From NCBI RefSeq assembly GCF_016185115.1, contig NZ_JACPOF010000005.1:1-64000 (forward strand): 64,000 nt of DNA, read 5' to 3'. This document shows, one piece after another, positions 43,047-51,561 of this stretch. Each line of letters starts with the position of its first letter. Positions within the stretch are counted from its first letter, which is position 1. A program made the translations under genes and the position numbers. This DNA comes from Polaromonas sp. Its GTDB lineage: Bacteria > Pseudomonadota > Gammaproteobacteria > Burkholderiales > Burkholderiaceae_C. Below the pieces are notes generated by a model that was not told the DNA's origin, did not search any database, and saw only the letters and a list, made by a program, of their open reading frames with translations.

Positions 43047-44060
43047 TCAGGTGTGGGCAACGCCCGCAGACGGCTTGTCGGACACGCCAGCGGCGTGGGC
43101 CTGCTGGTCGGCGTGATAGCTGGAGCGCACCATGGCGCCGACGGCGGCGTGGGTAAAACCCATTTTGTAGGCCTCTGCTTCAAACATCTTGAACGTATCA
43201 GGATGCACATACCGGCGTACCGGCAGATGCGACATTGAAGGCGCGAGGTACTGGCCAATCGTCAGCATGTCGATGTTGTGTTCGCGCATGTCGCGCATCA
43301 CCTGCAAAATTTCTTCATCAGTCTCGCCCAGGCCGACCATGATTCCGCTCTTGGTCGGCACATCGGGGTGCAGGGCCTTGAATTTTTTCAGCAGGTTGAG
43401 GCTGAACTGGTAGTCGCTGCCGGGGCGTGCTTCCTTGTAGAGGCGCGGCGCGGTTTCCAGGTTGTGGTTCATCACGTCTGGGGGTGCGGCTTTCAGAATC
43501 TCCAGCGCCCGGTCGTCGCGGCCGCGGAAGTCCGGTACGAGGATTTCAATCGTCGTTTCCGGCGAGAGTTCGCGGATTTTCTGTATGCACTCCACAAAAT
43601 GCCCGCTGCCGCCGTCGCGCAGGTCATCGCGGTCCACGCTGGTGATCACCACGTATTTCAGCTTGAGGGCCGCGATAGTTTTGGCCAGGTTGAGCGGTTC
43701 ATTCACGTCCAGCGGGTCTGGCCGGCCATGGCCGACGTCGCAAAACGGGCAGCGCCGGGTGCACTTGTCGCCCATGATCATGAAGGTCGCCGTGCCCTTG
43801 CCGAAGCATTCACCGATGTTGGGGCAACTGGCTTCCTCGCAGACGGTGTTGAGCTTGTTTTCGCGCAGGATCTGCTTGATCTCGTAAAAGCGTGTGGTCG
43901 GGCTGCCGGCCTTGACGCGGATCCACTCCGGCTTTTTCAGCAATTCACCCTGCACCACCTTGACCGGGATGCGCGACAGCTTGGCCGCCGCCTTCTGCTT
44001 GGCCAGCGGGTTGTAGTCCTCGGTGCTCTGGATATCTCGAACGACTTCCTGGGTGCTCAT
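43047..44060 (-). CDS. lipA: lipoyl synthase
   Basis: 337 residues from the ATG at 44060 with AGAGAAG upstream. A radical-SAM enzyme inserting two sulfurs into octanoyl-protein. The auxiliary cluster motif C-x4-C-x5-C is [12 protein letters not shown] and the SAM cluster motif C-x3-C-x2-C is CTRRCPFC; the C-terminal RSSYHADQQ holds the conserved RSSY serine ligand. It acts directly after LipB, whose gene is 25 nt upstream in the same operon, to lipoylate 2-oxoacid dehydrogenases and GcvH. Confidence 0.97.
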   Translation of the reverse strand: MSTQEVVRDIQSTEDYNPLAKQKAAAKLSRIPVKVVQGELLKKPEWIRVKAGSPTTRFYEIKQILRENKLNTVCEEASCPNIGECFGKGTATFMIMGDKCTRRCPFCDVGHGRPDPLDVNEPLNLAKTIAALKLKYVVITSVDRDDLRDGGSGHFVECIQKIRELSPETTIEILVPDFRGRDDRALEILKAAPPDVMNHNLETAPRLYKEARPGSDYQFSLNLLKKFKALHPDVPTKSGIMVGLGETDEEILQVMRDMREHNIDMLTIGQYLAPSMSHLPVRRYVHPDTFKMFEAEAYKMGFTHAAVGAMVRSSYHADQQAHAAGVSDKPSAGVAHT

Positions 44061-44085
44061 GGTGTGCTTCTCTGGTGGGGTGTGG

Positions 44086-44772
44086 TCAGGGCGCGAGGTA
44101 GGTGGCGAGCTTTTTGCCCAGCACATCCGCCGCATCCTGCCAGCTTGCCGATACACCGATTGTAGAAAGGTCTGTGGTTTTCAGGCCCGCATAGCCGCAG
44201 GGGTTGATGCGCGAGAAGGGTTCAAGGTCCATAGACACGTTCAGCGCCACCCCGTGGTAGGTGCAGTGCCGGCTGACCTTGATGCCCAAAGCAGCGATCT
44301 TTCCCAGGCCGCTAAAGGGGTCCAGCGGGTTCAGTGGGCCGGTGAGCGCAGCGTGTGAGAAAGGGTCATCGAGCCGTACATAAATGCCCGGCGAGCCCGT
44401 CACCCGATGGCCGGTGACGCCGAAATGAGCCAGCGTTTTGATCACCGACTCTTCAATCCGGTAGACGTATTCCTTGACGTAGTAACCGGCGCGCTTGAGG
44501 TCCATGAGCGGGTACGCGACCACCTGGCCCGGCCCGTGAAAGGTGACCTGGCCGCCCCTGTCAGTGTGGATAACGGGAATATCGCCCGGGTTCAGGATGT
44601 GGTCGCTCTTGCCTGCCAGGCCTTGCGTGTAGACCGGCGGGTGCTCGCAGACCCAGAGTTCGTCGGATGTGGAGGCATCCCTCGCTCTGGTGAAGGCCCG
44701 CATGGCTTCAAAGGTCGGCAGGTAGTCGACCCGGCCTTTGGCAGTGGTCTGGATGGTGAGTGGGAGCGACAT
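44086..44772 (-). CDS. lipB: octanoyl-[ACP]:protein N-octanoyltransferase
   Basis: 228 residues from the ATG at 44772; the frame is open to 44820 into the repeat. It transfers octanoyl from ACP to lipoyl domains through a Cys thioester. Signature stretches are [15 protein letters not shown], then [20 protein letters not shown] with the conserved Gly-rich loop, and the catalytic Lys-Ile/Cys region [20 protein letters not shown]. lipB-lipA order and 25-nt spacing indicate an operon. Confidence 0.96.
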   Translation of the reverse strand: MSLPLTIQTTAKGRVDYLPTFEAMRAFTRARDASTSDELWVCEHPPVYTQGLAGKSDHILNPGDIPVIHTDRGGQVTFHGPGQVVAYPLMDLKRAGYYVKEYVYRIEESVIKTLAHFGVTGHRVTGSPGIYVRLDDPFSHAALTGPLNPLDPFSGLGKIAALGIKVSRHCTYHGVALNVSMDLEPFSRINPCGYAGLKTTDLSTIGVSASWQDAADVLGKKLATYLAP

Positions 44773-44817
44773 GCAGGACTGTTGTTTGTTACCGGGTGGT
44801 ACCTGGCCTGAAAACCC

Positions 44818-44977
44818 CAAAAGTTAACTTGCAACTTAACATTTTTGCTTTTGGGCTGTTTGGGGCGGTCAAAACGCCCTCAAAAAGTCCAAAAAAGCGG
44901 GAAAATGGCTCATTTCAGGCATCAAATCGGGCTGCAGGCCAATAAATACGCACGTGAGTAGCTACTGAATTTATAGC
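44818..44977 (+). repeat. dispersed palindrome-headed intergenic repeat, copy 3
   Basis: It starts with AAAAGTTAA and an inverted TTAAC/TTTT partner (44818-44848), continues through a variable A- and G-rich middle and ends with the core GGCTGCAGGCCAATAAATAC (from 44930) and GCACGTGAGTAGCTACT. It lies upstream of lipB and downstream of the DUF493 gene, two minus-strand genes, so any transcript crossing from DUF493 to lipB would contain it. Confidence 0.8.
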
Positions 44978-44999
44978 AAATTTGTCGAAATAGTGCGTT

Positions 45000-45320
45000 T
45001 CAAAGCACCACTTTCACCATGGGGTGCGTGCTCAGCGTGCGGTAAAGCTCGTCGAGTTGCTCGCGCGAGGTGGCTGTCACCGTCACGGTCACGCCCAGGT
45101 ACTTGCCGCCCTTGCTTTCGCGCAGCTCAATGGTCGATGCATCAAAGTTGGGATCGAATTTGTGGGCAATCGCGGTGATGGCCGCAACCATGCCGTCGAC
45201 CTTTTCGCCCATGACCTTGATGGGGAACTGCGAAGGGTACTCGATCAGCGATTCCTGAACCGACGATGCAGTGTCGGTCGCGCCAATGATTTTGGGTGGG
45301 GTGTCTGGTGTGGCGTTCAT
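45000..45320 (-). CDS. DUF493 / YbeD-family protein
   Basis: 106 residues, YbeD-like ferredoxin-fold ACT-related protein. The pattern YPSQFPIKVMGEKVDGMVAA and then GKYLGVTVTVTATSREQLDE matches the family, with the last segment LYRTLSTHPMVKVVL. YbeD-type genes commonly sit beside lipB, as here, and a regulatory role in lipoylation has been suggested for the family; it is not shown by this sequence. It overlaps the aminotransferase stop by four bases (ATGA). Confidence 0.9.
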   Translation of the reverse strand: MNATPDTPPKIIGATDTASSVQESLIEYPSQFPIKVMGEKVDGMVAAITAIAHKFDPNFDASTIELRESKGGKYLGVTVTVTATSREQLDELYRTLSTHPMVKVVL

Positions 45321-46237
45321 GTGGGGGATTCCTGCTTTGCCTTCTCAAGTTGATAGGCGTCGTACAAGCTTTTGTAAATGGGGCCGGGCCTGCCTTTTTC
45401 CAGCCCATTGCCGACCGGCTGGCCGTCGAGCAGGGTGACGGGCAGAACCTCCTTGGTGGCTGATGACAGCAGCAGTTCGTCGGCCGCCAGCACCTCGGCG
45501 CGGGTGATGCGGCGCAGCTCGAACGGGATGTTGTTGGCCCGGCACATCTCTTCCATCAGGCCATATCGGATGCCTTCAAGCACCAGTTTGTCTTTCGGTG
45601 GGCCAGAAACCTTGCCATCCTTGACGACCCAGACATTGCTGGCGGCGGCTTCGCTCAGGTAATCACCGCGGAACATCACGGTTTCAATCGCACCGGCATC
45701 AACGCTGATCTGGCGCGCAAACACCGCGCCCAGCAGGCTGGTGCTTTTGATATGGGCCTTTTCCCAGCGGAAGTCATCGGCCGTCACGCAGGCCACACCT
45801 TCGCTGCGCTGCTGCTGGCTGGGCAGCTTCATGGCGTTGGTCATCACAAATACGGTGGGGCTCAAGCCCGGCAGCATGGGGTGATCGCGCATGGCGACGC
45901 CGCGGCTGACCTGTATGTAGATGATCTGGTTGCCCGGCGATGCTGCGCCTGAGGCCCGGGCGTAGGCCGCGATGAGTTTGTCGGCGATGCTGCGCCATTG
46001 CTCCCGGGAGAGCGGGTTGGCGATGCGCAACTCGGCCAGGCTGCGCTCAAGCCGCGCCATGTGGTGGGCAAAGCGAAACAGCTTGCCCTCGTAGGCGGGC
46101 ACGACTTCATAAATGCCATCACCAAAGATGAAGCCGCGGTCGAGCACACTGATTTTGGCGTCCTTGAGGGCGGTGTACTCGCCGTTGAGGTAGCACAGGC
46201 TGTCGGGAAGCGGCGGCTGGACAGGCAGTTGGGTCAT
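45317..46237 (-). CDS. class IV aminotransferase (D-amino acid transaminase type)
   Basis: 306 residues from the ATG at 46237. PLP fold-type IV enzyme: VLDRGFIFGDGIYEVVPAYE at the N-terminus, AHIKSTSLLGAVFARQ with the Schiff-base Lys164, and YLSEAAASNVWVVKDGK binding the cofactor phosphate. LDRGFIFGDGIYEV and the lipB-DUF493 context suggest D-amino acid transaminase (dat), which supplies D-Glu for peptidoglycan; a branched-chain aminotransferase is less likely at this length. It overlaps the DUF493 gene. Confidence 0.9.
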   Translation of the reverse strand: MTQLPVQPPLPDSLCYLNGEYTALKDAKISVLDRGFIFGDGIYEVVPAYEGKLFRFAHHMARLERSLAELRIANPLSREQWRSIADKLIAAYARASGAASPGNQIIYIQVSRGVAMRDHPMLPGLSPTVFVMTNAMKLPSQQQRSEGVACVTADDFRWEKAHIKSTSLLGAVFARQISVDAGAIETVMFRGDYLSEAAASNVWVVKDGKVSGPPKDKLVLEGIRYGLMEEMCRANNIPFELRRITRAEVLAADELLLSSATKEVLPVTLLDGQPVGNGLEKGRPGPIYKSLYDAYQLEKAKQESPT

Positions 46238-46322
46238 GTGAAGTTGCCAATAAAACGTTGGAGGCGCCAATTGTCGCGCCTGGGATATTCGGCACCGCGC
46301 TACACGAAGTATCTGTTCCAGC

Positions 46323-46408
46323 GGAGCCGCAGATCCGGCTTTGCCGGTCTGCAGGCGGACGGCCCCCTCTGGGGGCAGCGACCCGCGTAGCGGCGGAGCG
46401 TGGGGGTC
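46323..46408 (+). repeat. ~87-bp hairpin intergenic repeat, copy B (forward orientation)
   Basis: Element homologous to 29709-29796 but inverted. GCAGA-T-CCGGC / GCCGG-TCTGC forms a 10-bp stem, followed by GCCCCCTCTGGGGGC and the end GAGCGTGGGGGTC. Where copy A has GCGG/CCGC, this copy has GCAGA/TCTGC, so the stem is kept by paired changes. Its last bases provide the stop codon of the DUF2062 gene on the minus strand. Confidence 0.75.
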
Positions 46409-46907
46409 AACGCCCCCGGCGCTTGAACCAGATGCGCAGCCGCCAGCCGAGTTTGACGGCAATATAGGCGAAGGCTGATCCGGCAACCGCAAAAATGCCC
46501 ATGCCCAGTATGGCCGGGCCGCCAAAAGAAGCCAGCCAGTCCACGATATTGTCGCCGCGGGTCAGGGGCTCCGGCGGAGGCGCATCCATGAAAAAACTGC
46601 CCGTGCGGTAGGCCAGCCACAACCAGAAACCGATGGTGAACGGGTTGGTGACAAGCGTGGCGCCGGCGGCGACCGGGATATTGCCCCGCCACCATATGCT
46701 GTGGATCACCGCGACAAGAATCTGTGCGACCGGCAGGCAAAACGCCCAGAAAATACCGATGGCCACGCCGCGTGCCACGGCCTCATGCTGCAGGTGCCAC
46801 AGGCGGGGGTCCAGCACGTGGTGTGCGACGGGTTTCAGCCAGCGGCTGGTGGCCAGCGTTTCGCGGTCGGCCCAGTGGGGCTTGCCTTTTGGCTTGCGTG
46901 CCTTCAT
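46407..46907 (-). CDS. DUF2062-type membrane protein
   Basis: 166 residues with about three spans. WLKPVAHHVLDPRLWHLQHE, then VARGVAIGIFWAFCLPVAQI, and WWRGNIPVAAGATLVTNPFT identify the DUF2062 pattern (GxxxGxF and NP-T). The last residues are basic (WRLRIWFKRRGR) and run into the repeat. Function unknown. Its start overlaps the MBL-fold gene stop by four bases. Confidence 0.88.
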   Translation of the reverse strand: MKARKPKGKPHWADRETLATSRWLKPVAHHVLDPRLWHLQHEAVARGVAIGIFWAFCLPVAQILVAVIHSIWWRGNIPVAAGATLVTNPFTIGFWLWLAYRTGSFFMDAPPPEPLTRGDNIVDWLASFGGPAILGMGIFAVAGSAFAYIAVKLGWRLRIWFKRRGR

Positions 46908-48013
46908 GGTTGGGGCCGGGCGGGCATTACGCGGGTTTCTCCAATGGCCATCACGCTGAACTCGGCATCCCTGAGTCCCTGTGCGGTGCGCGCGGCTGCC
47001 AGGTCTTTCGGCGCCTGGTCAAGCGACTCATCGGTCAATTCAAACGTGCCCCAGTGCACGCCGACACTGCGCCTGGCGCCCAGGTCCTTGTGGATCTGCA
47101 CAGCTTCTGCCGGGTTGACATGCTGCCCGGACAGGAACCAGCGCGGCTCGTAACCGCCGACGGCGATCAGGGCGAGGTCAAAGCCGCCGCCTGTCCCGGC
47201 TGTCAGCCGGTCTGCAAAACGCGCTTTGGTATCTGCAAAATCTTTCGAATACCCGGTGTCGCCGCTGAAGTACCAGTGAAAGTCCGGCGCGAACACCGCA
47301 TAGCCGCCCCACAGGGTCTGGCTGCGGTCCCAGAAACTGCGGGCTGACCAGTGCTGCACGGGCGTGAAGTTGAACTCGACGCCCCTGATGACCTGTTTGT
47401 CCCACCAGTCCATCTCGATGGTGTTGGCGATGCCAAGGTCTGTGAACCATGACTTCATGCCCAGCGGCACCAGAAAAAGCGTGGGGTTGCCAGCGGCCTT
47501 TGAACGCTCTGCAATGTTCAGCACCGATGCCTCATCGAGGTGGTCGTAGTGGTTGTGCGAGATCAGTACGACGTCAATGAGGGGCAAATCTGCCAGCGCA
47601 ATGCCCGGGGGCTGCGCACGTTTGGGCCCCAGGAAGCGGAAGGGGCTGGCGCGTTCCGACAGTGCAGGGTCGGTCAGTACATTGAGCCCGCCTGCCTGCA
47701 CCAGCATGGTGGCGTGACCTATCCAGGTGATGGCCGGTGGTCTGGCTGTCGCCCCCGGTGTGTTGTAGTCCCTGATGGCGGTCAGGTCTGCCACCTGCAC
47801 AGGCACGGGATTGTCTGGCGGCCTGGGAAGGTTTTGTTGCCGTCGCTCGATTTGCCATTGCACCAGCTCGCTGAACTTCTTGTTGACCGAGCCGCTGTAG
47901 TTGTTTTTAAAGCCTTCTGCAGTGTGGTGAGGTTTGGCCGGGTCATGGTTCGGGTTGATTGCCGCGCAGCTCCCCAGAAGTGTGAGCAGAAGGATGGCGA
48001 TGGGAAACCGCAT
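46904..48013 (-). CDS. MBL-fold metallo-hydrolase lipoprotein (NAPE-PLD-like)
   Basis: 369 residues from the ATG at 48013 with GGGGAG upstream. The N-terminus MRFPIAILLLTLLGSC has a lipobox LGSC, so it is a lipoprotein. The metallo-beta-lactamase motif HxHxDH is LISHNHYDHLDEA, with later ligands in FTPVQHWSARSFWD and WYFSGDTGYSKDFAD. This layout, with GFKNNYSG at the N-terminus, is like NAPE-specific phospholipase D and UlaG-like proteins. A phospholipid phosphodiesterase at the envelope is a fair guess. Confidence 0.88.
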   Translation of the reverse strand: MRFPIAILLLTLLGSCAAINPNHDPAKPHHTAEGFKNNYSGSVNKKFSELVQWQIERRQQNLPRPPDNPVPVQVADLTAIRDYNTPGATARPPAITWIGHATMLVQAGGLNVLTDPALSERASPFRFLGPKRAQPPGIALADLPLIDVVLISHNHYDHLDEASVLNIAERSKAAGNPTLFLVPLGMKSWFTDLGIANTIEMDWWDKQVIRGVEFNFTPVQHWSARSFWDRSQTLWGGYAVFAPDFHWYFSGDTGYSKDFADTKARFADRLTAGTGGGFDLALIAVGGYEPRWFLSGQHVNPAEAVQIHKDLGARRSVGVHWGTFELTDESLDQAPKDLAAARTAQGLRDAEFSVMAIGETRVMPARPQP

Positions 48014-48030
48014 GGAACTCCCCGCCAGCC

Positions 48031-48474
48031 TCACACCAGAAAGATCACGGCTGCAATGGCCATCGCACCCAGGACAAGATTGACCGTGGCCAGCGTGGCG
48101 ATCTGCCCGACACGGCGTCTACCCTCCGGCCAGTCACTTGCGGCAACGGCCAGTTTGAGCCGGCGAAACGGCCCGAAATACAGGTGACCGAACAGCAGGA
48201 ACATCACGAGCCCGATGCCCAGCATCAGGTGCCAGCCGATGGGGGCGTTCTTCATGCCCACGCGCAGCAGCATGGCCAGGCCTGTGAGCAGCAGGATGGC
48301 GATGGACGGCCACACCAGCGCGAAAAACCTGCGCAGCACCTGCGCGATCAGGGGCAGGCGCATGGGCGGCGCAAGTTGTCCTGCAGCGGGGCGCAGCGCA
48401 AACAGCATGAAACTGACGCCGCCCAGCCATGCGATGGCGGCGGCAATGTGCAGGAATTTCATCAGGGCGGGCAT
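48031..48474 (-). CDS. small four-span membrane protein (CopD-like)
   Basis: 147 residues from the ATG at 48474 with AAGGAC upstream. Four spans: MKFLHIAAAIAWLGGVSFML, ALVWPSIAILLLTGLAMLLR, LMLGIGLVMFLLFGHLYFGP and TLATVNLVLGAMAIAAVIFL. The conserved His of LKFLHI-type helix and the HLYFGP loop resemble CopD/DUF2269-like haem or copper membrane proteins. It lies 17 nt before the MBL-fold lipoprotein gene, in one operon with it and DUF2062. Confidence 0.75.
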   Translation of the reverse strand: MPALMKFLHIAAAIAWLGGVSFMLFALRPAAGQLAPPMRLPLIAQVLRRFFALVWPSIAILLLTGLAMLLRVGMKNAPIGWHLMLGIGLVMFLLFGHLYFGPFRRLKLAVAASDWPEGRRRVGQIATLATVNLVLGAMAIAAVIFLV

Positions 48475-48641
48475 GGGGTCCTTTTTCTGGATATGAAGAT
48501 CAATGCGCGCCATCGCGGCAGGCTTGAATCGGCGATTTCACCCATTGTGAACGAGGCTGCATGCGCCCGTCTGTCAGAGGGCATGCCATGCCCATTCAAA
48601 CCGTGATTGAGGGTTTTTCGGGACCTTAGCGGGTTTCTACG

Positions 48642-48647
48642 TATAAT
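48642..48647 (+). promoter_or_regulatory. -10 element of the atp operon promoter
   Basis: A perfect TATAAT at 48642-48647, about 75 nt before atpI, in the context CTACGTATAATCAGG. A convincing -35 is lacking at 16-18 nt (TCGGGA or CGGGAC), so the promoter may be activator-dependent or growth-controlled. The 48475-48716 gap between the divergent CopD-like gene and atpI otherwise shows nothing. Confidence 0.5.
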
Positions 48648-48716
48648 CAGGGGCTTTGCTAAATACGGCTGGCACTGCCGGTTCGCAACTGCCCTGTAAC
48701 CTTCCTGTAATTTGTG

Positions 48717-49247
48717 ATGAACAAAATAGAAGACCCGGCAAATACGAATACGGCGGCCATGGCAGACAGATGGTCTGCAGGCGCTGATGCAGCGGATTCG
48801 GGCGAAGCGGCTTTCCGGCCGCTGACCCGTGATGAAGCGCAGAGGCTAAGGCTGAGCAGTCCTTCAATATCACCCTGGGTGGTATTGGCAGGCCAGTTGG
48901 CAACCGGGGTCATTGTGGCGCTGGTGGCCTGGGGCCTGACAGGCCGGCAAAGCACCGGTTGGTCCGCCTTGTATGGCGCGCTGGCGGTGGTTATACCGGG
49001 GGCCCTGTTTGCCCGTGGTTTGATGAGCAAGGTGGCGTCCATGAATGCGGGCGCTGCAGTAGCCGGGTTTTTCCTCTGGGAAATGGTCAAGATCGGCATG
49101 GTGATTGCCATGCTGTTTGCCGCGCCCCGGCTGGTTTCGGATTTGAGCTGGCCGGTCATGCTGGTTGGCCTGGTGGTGACGATGAAGGTGGTCTGGCTGG
49201 TGCTCCTGCTCCAGCCGAGGCTGAAAAAGTTAAGCGTAATCAATTAA
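48717..49247 (+). CDS. atpI: ATP synthase protein I
   Basis: About 176 residues; start ATG at 48717 or the GTG at 48714. A polar N-terminal half (residues 1-50) is followed by four spans: WVVLAGQLATGVIVALVAWG, ALYGALAVVIPGALFARGLM, FFLWEMVKIGMVIAMLFAAP and PVMLVGLVVTMKVVWLVLLL. AtpI helps assemble the c-ring. It is the first gene of atpIBEFHAGDC, 13 nt before atpB. Confidence 0.92.
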   Translation: MNKIEDPANTNTAAMADRWSAGADAADSGEAAFRPLTRDEAQRLRLSSPSISPWVVLAGQLATGVIVALVAWGLTGRQSTGWSALYGALAVVIPGALFARGLMSKVASMNAGAAVAGFFLWEMVKIGMVIAMLFAAPRLVSDLSWPVMLVGLVVTMKVVWLVLLLQPRLKKLSVIN

Positions 49248-49260
49248 AGAGACTTGAGAG

Positions 49261-50118
49261 ATGGCCGAATCTTCCGGAAACGCTTTGACCGCTGGTGAGT
49301 ACATTGGCCACCACCTGGTCCATCTGCAGAACAAGGCTGCAAAGCAAACCAGCATTGTTGATTTCAGCTACTTCAATCTCGACACCATTTTCTGGTCCAT
49401 CGCCCTCGGCGTGATCGGCCTCTTTGTCATGTGGCGCGTCGCCAAAAGTGTGCATTCCGGCGTGCCCGGCCGCATGCAGGCTGCCGTTGAAATCCTGCTT
49501 GAAATGGTGGACAGCCAGGCCAGGGGCATTGTCAAGAATGCTGAATCCCGCAAGATGGTCGGCCCGCTGGCGCTGACCGTGTTTGTCTGGATTTTCCTGA
49601 TGAACTCGATGGACTTTTTGCCTGTCGACCTGTTCCACAGCATCTTCGCCGCCACCGGCCTCGACCACACCATCCATTACTTCCGTGTTGTGCCAACCGC
49701 CGACCTCTCGGCCACACTGGGCATGTCTTGCGGCGTGTTGCTGGTCTGCCTCTACTACAACATCAAGATCAAGGGCATTGGCGGCTGGGTTCATGAGCTG
49801 TTTTCTGCCCCGTTCGGCGACAAGTGGTTTCTCTATCCCGTCAACTTCCTGATGCAGATGATTGAATTCGCTGCCAAGACGGTGTCCCACGGCCTGCGAC
49901 TCTTCGGCAACATGTATGCCGGCGAACTCCTCTTCATGCTGATCGCCCTGATGGGTGCTGTCGGCTTCGGTTCTGCTACCGGCATTTTCCTGTTTATCGG
50001 CCATGTGCTGGCAGGTACCGGCTGGGCCATCTTCCACATCCTGATTGTTGCGCTGCAAGCGTTTATTTTCATGATGTTGACGCTGGTGTATGTGGGCCAG
50101 GCCCACGATCACCATTGA
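49261..50118 (+). CDS. atpB: ATP synthase subunit a
   Basis: 285 residues, Fo proton-channel subunit with five or more spans. The essential Arg is in TVSHGLRLFGNMYAGELLFM, and the C-terminal helix FHILIVALQAFIFMMLTLVY is intact. An AAGAGACTTGAGAG ribosome region precedes the ATG. The N-terminus MAESSGNALTAGEYIGHHLV is the form usual in Betaproteobacteria. Confidence 0.97.
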   Translation: MAESSGNALTAGEYIGHHLVHLQNKAAKQTSIVDFSYFNLDTIFWSIALGVIGLFVMWRVAKSVHSGVPGRMQAAVEILLEMVDSQARGIVKNAESRKMVGPLALTVFVWIFLMNSMDFLPVDLFHSIFAATGLDHTIHYFRVVPTADLSATLGMSCGVLLVCLYYNIKIKGIGGWVHELFSAPFGDKWFLYPVNFLMQMIEFAAKTVSHGLRLFGNMYAGELLFMLIALMGAVGFGSATGIFLFIGHVLAGTGWAIFHILIVALQAFIFMMLTLVYVGQAHDHH

Positions 50119-50193
50119 TTCGCTGAATCAGTTTTCTTTCGGTTTCGGTTTTCTTTTATTTTTGTTAGTTAGTTAAATCCATAGGAGCATTAA

Positions 50194-50442
<249 letters not shown>

Positions 50443-50479
50443 TCCGCCTTTCCAGACATCAACCTAGAGAGGTGCTGCT

Positions 50480-50950
50480 GTGAGTATTAACTCCACATTC
50501 TTTGCGCAGCTCGTTGTGTTTGCGATCCTGGTGCTGTTCACGATGAAATTCGTGTGGCCCCCGATTGCAGCCGCCCTCGACGAACGCGCCCGGAAGATCG
50601 CCGACGGCCTCGCCGCTGCCGATAAAGCCAAGTCCGAACTCTCCGTTGCCAACAAGCGCGTGGAAGAAGAACTGGCGAAATCGCGCAACGAGTCCGCCAC
50701 GCGTCTGGCCGAGGCCGAGCGCCGTGCGCAAGCCATGATTGAAGAAGCCAAGGCAAAAGCAACCGAAGAGGGCAGCAAGATCATTGCGGCCGCCAGGGTT
50801 GAGGCTGAGCAGCAGACCGTCAAGGCTCGCGAAACCCTGCGTGATCAGGTTGCCGCGCTGGCCGTCAAGGGTGCTGAGCAGATCCTGCGCAAGGAAGTCA
50901 ATGCCGGTGTGCATGCCGACTTGCTGGGTCGCCTGAAGACTGAACTTTGA
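50480..50950 (+). CDS. atpF: ATP synthase subunit b
   Basis: 156 residues, GTG start at 50480 with AGAGAGGTG upstream. One N-terminal span ([20 protein letters not shown]) followed by a long charged helix ([20 protein letters not shown] ... [20 protein letters not shown]) forming the peripheral stalk dimer. Confidence 0.96.
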   Translation: MSINSTFFAQLVVFAILVLFTMKFVWPPIAAALDERARKIADGLAAADKAKSELSVANKRVEEELAKSRNESATRLAEAERRAQAMIEEAKAKATEEGSKIIAAARVEAEQQTVKARETLRDQVAALAVKGAEQILRKEVNAGVHADLLGRLKTEL

Positions 50951-50972
50951 CTGAAACGAAGCGAGCATCAAC

Positions 50973-51503
50973 ATGGCCGAACTAGCCACCATTGCGCGTC
51001 CTTACGCTGAAGCATTGTTCAAGACTGCTGGCGGTGACCTTGCTGGTACCGCTGTGTGGCTCGACGGGCTCGCGGCGATTGCCTCGAATGCGCAACTGCA
51101 GCAGTACGCCGACAACCCCAGCGTGACTTCTGCCCAGGCGTTTGAAGTGATTGCAGGTGTTGCCGGTGGCAAGCTGCCCGAGGCCGCCAAAAATTTCCTG
51201 CGCGCCGTGATTGACAACGGGCGCATCAGTGTCCTGCCGGAAATCGCCAGCCAGTTCCGCGTCCTTAAAAACGCGCAGAGCGGCTCGTCCGACGCTACTG
51301 TCTACAGCGCTTTCGCGCTGGAAGGCGCCGCGTTGGCCGATCTGGCTGCAACGCTGGAAAAACGCTTTGGCAAGAAGCTCAACCTCAAGGTCGAGCTGGA
51401 GCCCGAGTTGATAGGCGGCGTACGTGTCGTGGTGGGTGACGAGGTGCTGGACACCTCGGTCAAAGCCCGTTTAGAGCAAATGAAAGTAGCGCTGATTTCC
51501 TGA
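50973..51503 (+). CDS. atpH: ATP synthase subunit delta
   Basis: 176 residues, connects F1 to the b-dimer. [16 protein letters not shown] at the N-terminus and [20 protein letters not shown] near the C-terminus are the OSCP/delta signatures. It follows atpF after 22 nt. Confidence 0.96.
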   Translation: MAELATIARPYAEALFKTAGGDLAGTAVWLDGLAAIASNAQLQQYADNPSVTSAQAFEVIAGVAGGKLPEAAKNFLRAVIDNGRISVLPEIASQFRVLKNAQSGSSDATVYSAFALEGAALADLAATLEKRFGKKLNLKVELEPELIGGVRVVVGDEVLDTSVKARLEQMKVALIS

Positions 51504-51561
51504 TTTGCCTTGTGCAAGCCCTGAAGTTCTCGCCAATAACCGAAGAAAGAAGGAAAGAGTC

